A program made the position numbers and the translations under genes. A stretch of 64,000 bases of DNA from Pieris napi (taxonomy: Eukaryota > Arthropoda > Insecta > Lepidoptera > Pieridae), in NCBI RefSeq assembly GCF_905475465.1, contig NC_062252.1:9548001-9612000 (forward strand). Direction: 5' to 3'. The notes under the pieces were generated by a model that had not been told where the DNA came from, did no database searches, and saw only the letters and a program-made list of their open reading frames with translations. Every line of letters begins with the position of its first letter. Position 1 is the stretch's first letter. Below, piece by piece: positions 1 to 11,097 of the stretch.

Positions 1-129
1 TGTTATTCCGTGAGTTCATCTCGCACTAACAACGAACCCTTCGTCACTCACGTCATTTTTTGAATCTCATGGTATTCTGTTAAGCAATTTCACATTACGG
101 TTTGACAAGTGGTCCTTCCACTTGTTTGT

Positions 130-257
130 AATTTATTGTTTATCAGAATGCCATCAATCGTCAATTGGCAATGCGACTGCTTCACGATTGATTAAGCGCG
201 ACCGCCGCTGCGAAAGCCGCTGTGAGAGTTTGAAAAGTGAGTTACAGAATCGCAAGA
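130..257. mobile_element. Partial MITE, CCTTGCGATTCTG-TIR family
   Basis: The stretch ends in GTTACAGAATCGCAAG and contains a GACCGCCGCTGCGAAAGCCGC core. The same sequence forms one arm of the complete copies at 14734-14943 and 45978-46140. Only one terminus is present here. Confidence 0.55.
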
Positions 258-264
258 CAGGCGT

Positions 265-470
265 CAAATGGGCTCTCTGATGTTAAGTGATACCGCAGCC
301 CATAGACACTCAATGCTAGAGGGCTCGCGAGTGAGTTGCCGGCCTTTTAAAATTGGTACAATCTTTTCTTTAAGTCGAATTGGTTCGGAAATACTTCTAT
401 GTGCAGCAGGTTCCACAAAGTGGTGGTGCGTGGCAAAAAGTGTCTTTAAAACTCTCAGCGAGTGTTCATC
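265..470 (-). mobile_element. LINE 3' end (jockey/CR1-like), truncated
   Basis: On the minus strand this reads a degraded reverse-transcriptase C-terminus containing PILKGRQLTREPSSIECLW. Similar text occurs at 12135-12290, 15500-15700 and 51230-51375, which is the pattern of 5'-truncated LINE insertions. It is not a host gene. Confidence 0.6.
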
Positions 471-480
471 CAATCATGAA

Positions 481-1055
481 CATAATAATTGTCAGAAATT
501 CGACAGAGATGACAAGTTTTATTAATTTTGTTAGCTAATACTAACCATAGATGGTGCAATTTGCATTAACAAATTTTGTTTTAATTTATTGTAAAAAGCC
601 TATATCAATACAAGTTTGATATTGCAATTTATTAACTTGTAAAATGCTGGTTTTGTTCGTACACAGTACAGCCACTGATGTCTTCCAAAATCATTATTTA
701 TTTGTTATATATCAGAAGCGTAGTATAAATAATATAAATTTTAACAAATTGGTGCATGTACTAATAGGTAACATTTTCTTTTCGTGGCCCAAAGTGAAAG
801 TAAATTGTAAATCACTACCATTTTACAGGAAAGCCGGGACGTGAGACGGGGTGAAACCGAAATTGTTTGGCAAATTGTTTCCATTAGACACGAGAAAATT
901 GCGTGAAGATCTGACGGTATTTCCGTTTCGTTATTTAAATAAACACGACTAGCTTCCGGTACTTGCTGCAATTTACCAATAATTGTTTATGTTTAGTCTA
1001 GTTGTTATACAATTAATCCTGAGGCTAATCCTAGGTCCATAGATGTGCACAGATT
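481..1055. other. No recognisable feature
   Basis: AT-rich sequence with only short chance ORFs. Nothing gene-like or repeat-like was recognised. Confidence 0.5.
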
Positions 1056-1059
1056 ATTT

Positions 1060-1195
1060 TTATTTATTTATTAACATTTCGTTGCATTAAAAAAAACACA
1101 AATAACACAATACACAAAAAATATAGGGGATGCAACGGGCGGCCTTATCGGCAACAAGCGATCTCTTCCAGGTAACCCTAGTAAGGGAAAACTAA
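1060..1195 (-). mobile_element. LINE 3' end fragment, family 2
   Basis: Contains GCGATCTCTTCCAGGTAACC next to an ATTTATTTATT-type tail. A second copy in the same orientation lies at 29835-29970. This is recognised as a common lepidopteran LINE 3' terminus, so the family assignment rests on memory and not on an alignment. Confidence 0.5.
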
Positions 1196-1307
1196 TAAAA
1201 GAAATATGATGAGTAGGTATAGTGCACGAAGTGCATAACCAAAATATGTTATATAAAAAAGAAAAATATATAGAACTTTAATCTAAAGTAAAACAAAAGA
1301 AAACTAA

Positions 1308-1560
1308 GGGGGCTCATAGGCTAACGGTCTTATTAAGTGGCAGCTAGGTGAGAGGTACCGGGTTCGATTCCCGGTTCGAGGGCAAGTTTTAATTTAATTT
1401 AAATTTGTTCTCGGCCTTTGAGAGGGTTGTGCGGTACCGGGCGAGTGCTTAAACCATACATGGACGACACGGTCGAATTTCTTAAGACAAAGCACGAATT
1501 ATAAAAAATCCTATAATTGACGCTGGCTAATGCACAAATCGTGCCAGAGCCATAAAAAAA
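1308..1560 (+). mobile_element. tRNA-derived SINE, family C
   Basis: The head carries a pol III B box (GGTTCGATTCCCGG) in a tRNA-like context; the body runs to a poly-A tail after CGTGCCAGAGCCAT. The inverted copy at 20090-20410 shares head, body and tail. It is a SINE, because the sequence past the B box is repeat body and not a tRNA 3' end. Confidence 0.7.
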
Positions 1561-2375
1561 AAGAAAGAAAACTAAAAAGCTAATGTCACGGATTCATGAA
1601 TGGCGATGAAAATGAAATACAAGAATTACAAAAGTAACGATTATATTATGTTAAGTCAAATTACACTCTTTCGTCTGAGTCTGTCAAATGGTGTCTAAGC
1701 TATAATGAAAACAGTACTTTAGTCAAAACGGGGCAATTAGACTAATTTATTTATTAACATAATTTATTTGTTAAAGAAGTTTATTTTAAATGTATACTTC
1801 TCGCAAGGAAATCGAAATTGGAATTAGGATTTACGATTCAACCCAGTCGCCTATCATAATTGTCAGTAATGTCAGAAATTATGTTACCTTTAACGCTCAA
1901 AGATTTTGTCTGAACCTACCCTTTCATCAATAACCCAGCCACTGGCAATTTTGTGAACTGTCTCAGAATTTGTCTCATATTTATGTCTTATGACAGTTTA
2001 TAGAAATTTAAAAACACCAATATAAAGACAGTTTTTATTATCTAGCACTTTATTTACATCAGAAACATTATAACAAAAGAGGTAATAGAGGACAAAAGAT
2101 GTAAAAGGACGGCCTTGTTAAGAAGGGTTTCTTGCAGCCCGGACGAAGATTGGCTTTCTGAAAACTTAACAAGGGCACCACGCGACGTGCTAATTATGCA
2201 ATAAGGTGCCATTTGACAGACCTATAGTGGGCTACACTTTGTCAAGCAGGCTCTTGACTGGAATCCCCAAGGCATAAGGTAACGTGGCTGCCTAAAACAG
2301 ACCAGCAACGAAGTATGTAAGAATGCAGACAGACAAAGTGTTCTAGGCTTGATGCCCTCTGTTTTATGGGGGACT
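1561..2375. other. No recognisable feature
   Basis: No gene seen. The segment around 2108-2360 is less AT-rich than its surroundings and may be an old repeat, but no family was recognised. Confidence 0.4.
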
Positions 2376-2388
2376 ATAAGTCAAGTAA

Positions 2389-2688
2389 TAAAAATCAGTG
2401 GCGCTACAATCTCTTTAGGTTTAAGCCTCAGATTTCTAAATCGGTTTCATGATCTTTTTTAAATCTATTAGGCAAGTAGGTGATCAGCCTCCAATGCCTG
2501 ACACACGCCGTCGACTTTTTGGGTCTAGAACATGTCGGTTTCCTCACGATGTTTTCCTTCACCGTTCGAGCGAATGTTAAATGCGCACATAGAAAGAAAG
2601 TCCATTGGTGCACAGCCGGGGATCGAACCCACGACCTTAGGGATGAGAGTCGCACGCTGAAGCCACTAGGCCAACACAGCTCAGTGTA
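2389..2688 (-). mobile_element. tRNA-derived SINE, family A, with target-site duplication
   Basis: On the minus strand a tRNA-like head (A box TGGCCTAGTGGC, B box GGTTCGATCCCCGG) is followed by a body ending in TAGCGCCACTG. It is flanked by a perfect 13-bp direct repeat, ATAAGTCAAGTAA, at 2376-2388 and 2689-2701. This family has about 15 copies in the window, and the intact duplication marks this copy as fairly young. Confidence 0.85.
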
Positions 2689-2701
2689 ATAAGTCAAGTA
2701 A

Positions 2702-3260
2702 GTCTGGTGAAATCGTCCTAGTATCTTAAAAAATCCTTTATTTGTTGTTTGTTTTAAATGGCTATTCAATTCAAAAGACAAATTCCGATGACAGATAAGA
2801 TCTGTAAACATTCAAAGGTAGTTCAATTCAACTTGACAGTCGTTTTGTGATAGAACGAACAATCGTAAACTAAACAATAAATAAAGATTACTGTCTGTTC
2901 GCTTCGCCAAAATATATCCTGTGTGTGGCTAGGAACGACGCGATATCAATAATTGTTATTTCCGTAAAAAATATTCCACGTTTTGCCTCTGGGACAAATT
3001 ACCCATCCTCCTATGTTACCAGCGCATAAGGTCTACAGTTTCTCTAATCCAATCATAGACAAGTAACACAAACCGTCTTTCCATTTGATCAAAAGACATG
3101 CACCGTCATTTCATCTGTTAATTTAGTTTTTATTGTACACCTTTCACGATTACTAGATCTTAGTTCACTTAGCCTCACACACATTCCCTGGTCGGTCTCC
3201 GTAACGTAGGAACCTTTTCTTTAACTTTTTCAAAACTTTTAAATTTTTCCGACTATTCGC
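2702..3260. other. No recognisable feature
   Basis: No exon, RNA gene or repeat recognised. Confidence 0.4.
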
Positions 3261-3264
3261 CGTG

Positions 3265-3670
3265 TTAAAAGAAGAAAAATGTTCTTTCAATTTATTTTAT
3301 ATATGTATTTATTTTATTATGCTGCATATACCAGCAAATTTGCAGCTAAATTAAATAATATATATGTAAAGGTAAAAATAAACTAACTTTTAGCTAAGTT
3401 ATTAAAAACTTAGGCCAAGTTGACCATCTCTATGGTTTACATTGACACGTTCTTATTAATTTGCGATATTTGTTATATAATAAGTGTTGTTTGCCATAGT
3501 CATTTTGTATGATGATTTGCTATTTTAAAAGAGTACCGAGAGTTTTTTACGCCGGCTTTTTCTCTCGGCCTACACCCTCTGTCTTCTTTGCCGATGAGTA
3601 GGGATGTCTACCGATTTAAATTTTATGACTTAGAATAAGTGATACCGGTATCTTATAATCCATAGTATTT
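3265..3670 (+). mobile_element. LINE 3' end, family 3
   Basis: Closely matches 5530-5985 in the same orientation over about 400 bp, including TTACGCCGG, GATGAGTAGGGATGTCTACC and AGTGATACCGGTATCTTAT. The minus-strand copy at 34515-34800 includes RT C-terminal coding sequence, which identifies the family as a LINE 3' end. Confidence 0.65.
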
Positions 3671-4504
3671 TTTTCCGACTATTCCATTTTATATATAAAC
3701 GTAATAAATCCAATAGGCTTTCGACGAACAAAGTCTTAACCAATATATATAAGAGAATATAGTTTTAAAGTATTTTTCAAACCGCTTCTTCCCTTACCTT
3801 AAACATTACATACCCTTTTGTTATCAATGGTCAGTTGAAGCTTAATGAGAGAATAAATATCCTACATTGTTGGTGTGCGTGTCCGAAAATACATTTTCTG
3901 TTCCTTCATTTGCTCTTTTGCGATACATTGTACGATATATTGCAATTTTCATTGGCTTAACATGCATGACTGAATATCATAAAGTCTCAAATTCGATACC
4001 TGGATGATGCTGAAAATTCATCAATCAATGATTCATCATTTCATCGGAGTATAAGAGTTATGAAATAGAGATTACAGTTCTTGTACATTGCCAGTCCCAA
4101 TAGAAATCAGCCGACGTGGCCGTATCATCTTCGAATATATTCAACTAATGGAAAATACACCGCTATACGTGTAAATTTAAAAATAATTAAATCACATTTA
4201 TAATCTAGCGTAAAAGATTTAGGCTAGTCTGTATGGGCTTGAAATGGACTGCATGTGTGTATACTACTTACTGAATATGCTTTGAAATTAACATACTAAT
4301 AGAATATTTACGACAATATTGTATAAAGCATACTACCAACTCAATGAACTTATGATTGTCTATCAATAAATTAATTAAAATCTAATTATAATCTAGGGTA
4401 ACTAAATTTTCTTCAAGTCGACCTAAAATAAAAAATTCTAAATTTATATAAAGAGATAAGGCAGGTAAACATCAATTTTCAGGAATTAGTATAACAGATT
4501 TTTG
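3671..4504. other. No recognisable feature
   Basis: AT-rich intergenic DNA; nothing recognised. Confidence 0.4.
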
Positions 4505-5060
4505 ATGTGAAACTTCTTTATCAGCGTTGGAAAAATATTTACGTCACGTGACGTCGTCACATTTTTCCGTTACGCGCCATCTTTTTCTTGTCCTGCGATT
4601 TCAGATCCAGTTTATTGATTAGTTGCAAGATTTGTTGTTTGTGAAGTTCGCCTACCTCTGAAAACTAGCTTCAGGCTTACCGCAACGTACTGTTATTTAT
4701 ATTGGATATGTTTTTTCACGTTATATTTAATTAATATTATTATTTATGTCAAAAACCGTGTAGTGCGTTCATAAAATGTAGAAAATGTATATTAAAAACA
4801 AAAATATAATAACGATAACAATGATAGTAATAATTATATTACAATAATCTTAGTAGTAATAAGGTAGAATGAAATAATTGTATTAGATATTTATTTATTC
4901 TATTATATCAGCTATGTCTATGATGATAAAAGCCTTTTTTAAACTTTATCTAAGTTAACTTTATTTAACCAATTTCTATAAAGTTGCATATAGTAGATCA
5001 TTTTTCGTAAAATAAGGTCATAATGAAGTTTCACTTCTTACGTGTGTACACTAGTACACG
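4505..5060 (+). mobile_element. MITE with palindromic TIR (GAAGTGAAACTTC type)
   Basis: The left end is GATGTGAAACTTCTTTATC and the right end GAAGTTTCACTTC, so each terminus is itself a near-palindrome. Directly beyond the right terminus lies a second palindrome, CGTGTGTACACTAGTACACG (5041-5060). The same right end occurs inverted at 36231-36268. No ORF inside, so non-autonomous. Confidence 0.65.
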
Positions 5061-5137
5061 CATACATTTTTTTTGCTTAATCTGTACTAATATTATATAG
5101 ATTTTTATTAAATAAAAAATAATATCAGCATGTATCG

Positions 5138-5143
5138 TTTATT
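5138..5143 (-). terminator. Poly(A) signal of trypsin gene
   Basis: AATAAA on the minus strand, about 30 bases past the trypsin stop codon. Confidence 0.6.
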
Positions 5144-5174
5144 TTATAAAAACAGTAAGAAAATTCCTAATTTA

Positions 5175-8100
5175 TCACGTTCTAAAAATGTGTTTCAGTC
5201 TTAAATAGTTTGCTTGATCATCCAGCCAGGTTCTTAGTGCTGATACCTTGGCGTATACTCCAGGGTACTTGGGTCTTGCGCATCCAAGGCCCCAAGACAC
5301 AACTCCAGCCAACTTTGAATTATGGACTAAGGGGCCACCGCTATCACCCTGAAATTTTAAAATGTCTCCATTTTTAATCACTACATATTATGTGAATCAA
5401 CATATTTAAGACGAAGTTTTTAACGATACAGAACGAGAGTCTCCTTATCGCCTTTAAAACCAATTATGTTTAATTTCAATATTTGTTAGGTGTAAGAAAT
5501 AATGAACTCTAAGAATTCGTTAAATTTGGAACAAAATAAGACAAAAAAAAATTTCTTTTAATTTATTTTATAAATATATATATTATATTTATTTTATTAT
5601 GCTGCAAATAGCAAATTTAATAATATAATAAAATAAATTAAATTCATGACGAAGCTTTCAAGTAATATATATGTAAAAGTAAAAATAAGCTAACTTTTAG
5701 CTAAGATATTTAAAACTTAGGCCAACTTAGACATCCCTATGGTTTTTTTTCACGTCCTTATTAATTTGCGATATTTGTTTTATAGTAAGTGTTGTTTGCC
5801 ATAGTTATTTTGTATGATGATTTGCTATTTTAAAAGAGTACCGACAGTTTTTTACGCCGGCGTTTTGTCTCGGCCTACACCCTTTGTTTTCTTTGCCGAT
5901 GAGTAGGGATGTCTACCGATTCAAATTTAATGACGTAGGATAAGTGATACCTGTATCTTATATTCCATAATAAACATATTTTAATGTTCACGTAGCCTGA
6001 GAGTATGGGCCGGAATTTGGTTTCAATTTTTAAGGAACATACAGACCCAATATATATATACACTCTTACTAACCTGGCATGCGTCCTTTCCTCCATCGGG
6101 AATGCCTGCACAGAGCATAGACTTAGTTATCTTATAGAGAGGTAAGTAGGCAGAGCTGCATACAGCGTCGCTCACTTTCGGTACTGCCACAACTTGCAAT
6201 GTTTTTGGAGCACCTCCACCCTCCTGGAAAACATGTTCATAATAATAATCATCTTTCTCTGATCACTATATATTTGTCATGAAATTACAGTGAAATTGGC
6301 TTGCAATTTGTCAAAATATAATAATTAATAACAATTTAGTTAACGGAGTAATGGCGTTTCTGTGAACTGCCGTTGTTATTATTTTTCACTCTCAAAAATT
6401 AACAATGTCAAAGTCTGACTAAACCCGTTAATACTTGTAGTTTATTCGATTTGCCATTATTAATAGTTCTACAAATTAAGGGCTATTTAATAGTCTATAG
6501 TAATAGTGATTTTATAATCATTATTATTATCGACCATTGAATATATTGGTATAGAGTGGTGTATGCAATTTATAAACCTTTAACTTAAGAACTAGATTCT
6601 TACTATAAAATGCGCAGTGCGCATATCAAAATCTAATCGCCAACCCTTAATCGTATTATAGGTGATCTGTGACTTGCCGCTGATCAAATAGTTTAATCGT
6701 CGTGGAGTAGCTATTTGATTAATGTGGTGCTACAGTCTAAAATTTTTAAACTATGCAACACATTTAAATGAAGTTTGTATGTATTTCATTGTATTCAAAA
6801 TGTATTCTAATTAATTTTTGCTTAATTTCCGTGGTGGGGTAATAATTACGATTGTGTTAATTAAAAAAACCTAAGCCTGTGCAATTAATGACTCTAGCCA
6901 ACCATTCCAAACCTAAATATCTATACTTACCCGTAAAGCTCCCCACCCGGTGATGATAGTTTCTTCACCATCACCAACTTCCTCTCCCTGCTCATACAAG
7001 TCTATGGGTTTTGCTCTTTCATTGAACTCTATAGGGTTCGTTAACCATACAAGGCCTAAATCACAGTCCATTTGGCTATAGGTGAAGTTTGAGTGGTACA
7101 CATAATCTCCAACTTGGTATAATTCACCTCCTGTTCTACTCGATGATGAACCGACTCGTACTTGGAGGTCTCTTGGTAGTGAGCTATGGAAAAGTTTTTA
7201 TATAACAATATATAATATTTAGCTAATAACTAGCAGACCGGCCAAGCGTTGCTGTGGCTAAGGTTTTTGTTATATTACACAGTAGAAAACTATTCAAGGG
7301 AAAAGGTAGGAGAACACCAGTCATGGGGACCACCATACCTTTTTGGTGGCTATGCCATTAAATTGTAGCTTATGTGAAACGTCGGTACTTTCAACACAGC
7401 GCCATCTGTTAGAATTGTGACTATCAATTAATAAACAAATATTTTGCAATAAAATAATGTTGCGGGTATAAATTGAGATGTAAGCTATCCTATCTTTTAA
7501 GTTGAATCAATATCGGTTCCGTAGTTTAGGAGTCCATAGCGGACAAACAACGTGACACGTAAATTATATATATTAAGATAGAAACGTAACGATAGATTGT
7601 GTGTGAATTTTTAACTAAACGGACGCCCGGACATGCATTACTCATATACGATACAATTATACTACACGTAAATGTGTAGAATGTCACGATTTCAAACACC
7701 AAAATTCACATATAACGTGTACGAATTAAACTAGAATTGTGCTGAAAAAGAACCGAGTTTATGCGAACTAGCGCCTGAACTGTATGATTATTCCTTCGTC
7801 ATTTCATTTCTTTTTTAATTTAGTATTAAGATGATTACTGTCGAACTAAAATGTAACAGTATTGTCAATGTAATATAACAGATAATTTAGCACTGATTTA
7901 GACTGATTCTCTTTCCGCAAAGATTCTATCGTAAATTTCGTGTTAAGACCTCTGTTTCTGATATATCTCTGATCTAAGATAGGCTAGTTTCCTCAAGATA
8001 CTTTCACCATAGGAACAAATGTTACACATTTAAAGAAAATTGGTTAGTAGTCATATTTTGAACGCTTAACAAAAATAATTTAATATAGATGGCGTTCAAG

Positions 8101-10371
8101 TTTTGGTATTTCTAATTACTACTATTAATAATGACTACTTAATAATGGTAGATTCATTGAACTTTTCGGAATTGAAATTTTAAATTTTAAAATAATAATT
8201 TAGAATCCATGACGATGACAAATTTGCTAGCTAGTTATACACTGGCGGAATAAAAAGGTTTTATGCTTGGCCCGTTCGTAACATAATCTATCAAATAAAT
8301 TCAGGAGATGAGATAGTTAATTTAGACCTTGAAGACTAGATTAATTATCTCAACTCTTTAATAAAAAATACTCATTTTCATAATTCCTGAATATTTTTCC
8401 AGATTAAATAACAATTTAATTAAAACCTAGTGAAGTCTTTAATCTTCTTTTTTAATTAATAGTTTGAGATCTTAAATTCTCGCTAAAACGGTTTGGGAAC
8501 CTTTGTATTAATTTCTTTGTTCTTTTAAGTAAAAATTAAATTGTATAAAGAATTTTAAATTAAATAGGTATATAACTCCATCAAACATGCTGTGGTATTG
8601 TACTGCCAAGACTTTAATAATTGAATCGATAACTGATGTTGGCACTGTCAACATGTATCAAATAATTATAACGATGTTGTTCTTGATACAGAGGTACCTG
8701 CTGATTTTGTTAGTTTTAACGTAGTGGCTAGACTTTCCTAAAGAATTATTGTTCTACCAAACATTAAACCCCATACGAACTGTAACATATGTAGGGTTTT
8801 TTTATTTTCATTAGTATTCACTTTTTATCTTAATTTTTTTATAGATTTTATTAAAATATAGATTTTTTTTTAAATCTCCAAATTATTACTTTGTTTAACC
8901 ACCAAATTCCAAAATAACATTACAAAAATTTCTCGAATTTTCAGATCCACCTGGGCATCGTAGCCAAGATCTCATGCTGTGAATTGGAAGATACCTTGCA
9001 CAATAAAGCAGTATACATACCCAATGAGACAGTGGGCAGCTGTGACTACCAAGTCATTGGCAACAATTGCACCACCACAGCTGTGTCTGCCACGAAACGT
9101 CAAAGACACCTGGTAGGGAACAGCTGTTATGTCTATATCCTCACCACCCACGATACGTGTGTCTTTTACTGGGGTTGATACTGAAATACAAGCAATATTT
9201 TTTGTAATACCATCACATTGCACCTTGACTAGCAGCTGGTTCCACAAAATAATAATCGCTCTGATAGTACGCACTTCAGGGTGACATGGATGCTATTTTG
9301 CCTTGATGCCCGATAGCAAAGGGAGCGTTCAAGTATTACGTAACGATTGGGGGGGGGGGTTCTTTTGTAAAACGTTACAATACGGGGCGGGGGGGGGGGG
9401 GGGGGGTTTTGTCTTCACTTCCCACAATATATGTTGTAGAAGGTTATGAATCAAATGTACATTCTCATATATAAGATTTATTTTAATTAACCTTAAAACG
9501 GGTCCCTCTAATTATTTAATTATTATAACTTGTATGGATGTTAGCAACGTAGTGTTAAAAAAATAAAAAAATAATATTTGTATTAAGATTTAAAGATATT
9601 TTCTCACACAATGCTTTAAATTCCGTTATTCAAATAGGAATTTTCAGTCGTAATTTAAATTTGCTTTCTGGGAATTTCCAATAGAAGCCAAATATTAACA
9701 GCAAACAAATCATGGTAGATTTCAAATGAAATATCAGCATTCTATACACAATAGCACGCATAAAGCCTTAGTTCGTAAAATAATTTCATTAATCAATGCA
9801 TCAATACTAATTAAATTAACAGTATTATATATATACATAATATATATTTCAACTAAACGCGGCCGAGACTAAATGTTTTATAAATTTGTCTCGGGACTCT
9901 AAAATATATATTTAACAAAATATGCAAGAAATAAAGAAAACAATAAAAAAACTAATTTGCCTTTTGGAAGTTATACTTCTTTAGGCGCGTTATGAAAAAT
10001 TGATGAGTGAAATTTTAAGATGCTCGCGCGCCGTGACGTAAAATTAACAGAATGAAGTTGCCCACGGAAGAGGCTACGGCATTGGACATAATTTAAAAAC
10101 AAAATTCGAATAATAAAATAATTTATGTTACAATTAATGTCAGAGAATAATAATAAATATTTATTTAATTTTTAAATGTAAACTAAACTTTATTGACTTA
10201 ATGACTCCTTTTCCAGTCTTTGATTATTTAATTGTAAATAATTATTTGCATGCAATCAAAAACTATTTTCAATAATGTCAAAGAAGTATAACTTCTTATT
10301 AATTAATAATAAAAGACAAAATTCTTACCAGAGTATCCCGCCAAGAGTACAACTCCAATTAACAAGAACAT
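5175..10371 (-). CDS. Trypsin-like serine protease (S1A), 5 exons, 259 aa
   Basis: Exons on the minus strand: 10329-10371, 9021-9180, 6931-7183, 6074-6223, 5175-5348, all with GT/AG borders and phases that add up to 259 residues plus stop. A signal peptide (about residues 1-14) and short propeptide end at R23, followed by IVGG, the activation site. Catalytic triad: H64 (TAAHC), D109 (DLGL), S205 (GDSGGP). D199, six residues before the serine, with G222 and G232, gives a trypsin S1 pocket cutting after Lys or Arg. Cysteines 49-65, 174-190 and 201-225 form the three bonds usual in insect trypsins; C108, next to the catalytic Asp, is a seventh and unpaired. Secreted; a digestive midgut role is inferred from the short propeptide and upstream GATA sites. 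Intron 2 carries a Helitron, intron 1 MITEs, intron 4 a LINE end. The family call is firm; the physiological role is inferred. Confidence 0.93.
5530..5985 (+). mobile_element. LINE 3' end, family 3, in trypsin intron 4
   Basis: Direct-repeat partner of 3265-3670, sharing TTACGCCGGCG, GATGAGTAGGGATGTCTACC and GTGATACCTGTATCTTAT, then an AATAAACATATTTTA tail. It lies antisense to the trypsin gene, inside the last intron (5349-6073). Confidence 0.65.
6224..6930. other. Trypsin intron 3, nothing recognised
   Basis: AT-rich intron with no repeat or RNA gene that I recognise. Confidence 0.5.
7230..7582 (-). mobile_element. Short Helitron in trypsin intron 2
   Basis: On the minus strand it starts TCTATCTTAATATA and ends GGCCGGTCTGCTAG, the TC...CTAG borders of Helitrons, without inverted repeats. 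A close second copy is at 40310-40684 in the dpr intron. Non-autonomous: no Rep/helicase coding. Confidence 0.75.
7583..9015. other. Remainder of trypsin intron 2, nothing recognised
   Basis: AT-rich; chance ORFs only. Confidence 0.45.
9316..9420. mobile_element. Truncated MITE with long G runs, trypsin intron 1
   Basis: Begins GGGAGCGTTCAAGTATTACG, the terminal repeat of the complete element at 30798-31045. It then holds runs of 11 G (9349-9359), 4 G (9384-9387) and 18 G (9389-9406). The other terminus is absent. The G runs may vary in length through replication slippage. Confidence 0.6.
9967..10295 (+). mobile_element. MITE with palindromic TIR (GAAGTTATACTTC type), trypsin intron 1
   Basis: Left end GAAGTTATACTTCTTTAGGC, right end AAAGAAGTATAACTTC; both ends are near-palindromes. 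The body matches 47781-47949 and, inverted, 52205-52460. It ends 33 bases before the trypsin first-exon splice donor. Confidence 0.7.
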
Positions 10372-10410
10372 TTTACTAATTACAATACACAGTAGTTAAA
10401 ACTAACCAAC

Positions 10411-10417
10411 TTATATA
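10411..10417 (-). promoter_or_regulatory. TATA box of trypsin gene
   Basis: TATATAA on the minus strand, about 40 bases upstream of the start codon at 10371, leaving room for a very short 5' leader. Confidence 0.7.
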
Positions 10418-10436
10418 GCAAATTATTACAAAAGGT

Positions 10437-10497
10437 TTATCTGCCCGATAGGGCTCACCTTCACACCATTTCTCATCTCTTATCAGATATATTATCT
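10437..10497 (-). promoter_or_regulatory. Cluster of three GATA-type sites upstream of trypsin
   Basis: On the minus strand AGATAA (10437-10442), TGATAA (10480-10485, within TCTGATAAG) and AGATAA (10492-10497) lie 20-80 bases upstream of the TATA box. GATA factors are known to drive insect midgut digestive genes. Binding here is inferred from motif only. Confidence 0.5.
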
Positions 10498-10621
10498 AGG
10501 TTTAATTGCAGTGTTTGTAAATAAACTAATCGAGAGCTCTTCAATTATCTGAGAAATGCCAAAAACTAAAGTTTCACAAAGTATTCAATACAATAATGTA
10601 ATACAATAACAAAACAAAAAA

Positions 10622-10904
10622 AAATCAATGGCGCTACAACCTCTTTAGTTCTAGGGTCAGATTTCTGAATCTGTTTCATGGTCATTTTTTAAATCTATTA
10701 GCCAGCCTCCAGTGCCTGACACACGCCGTCGACGTTTTGGGTGTATGACATGTCGGTTTCCTCACGATGTTTTCCTTCACCGTTCGATCAAATGTTAAAT
10801 GCGCACATAGAAAGCAAGTCCATTGGTGCACAGGCGGGGATCGAACCTACGACCTCTGGGATCATAGTCGCACCCTGAAGCTACTAGGCCAACACTGCTC
10901 TTTA
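10622..10904 (-). mobile_element. tRNA-derived SINE, family A
   Basis: Minus-strand copy with B box (GGTTCGATCCCCGC) and the TGTAGCGCCATTG tail, lying just upstream of the trypsin promoter. Confidence 0.75.
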
Positions 10905-11097
10905 TGGTTTAAACAAAAGAACGTACAAAATTAAGTGTAACCCGTTATTGAGACCGTTGTTAAAGGGATTTAAACAAAATGTATTCCTAGGACATGCTAG
11001 ACACTGTTAGACGCAGTTTGACAGCAATTAAGTTAAACAAAATCTTTTGTCATATAATATGCTGCACCCATATATTTATATTGCATATGTATAAGGG

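Noticed and set aside
2428..2811. 127-codon minus-strand ORF
   Set aside because: It runs through a SINE and its flanks; the same peptide pieces (HQWTFFLCAHLTFARTV) recur in other SINE copies.
8984..9178. Plus-strand ORF at 8984-9178
   Set aside because: Shadow of trypsin exon 2 on the other strand.
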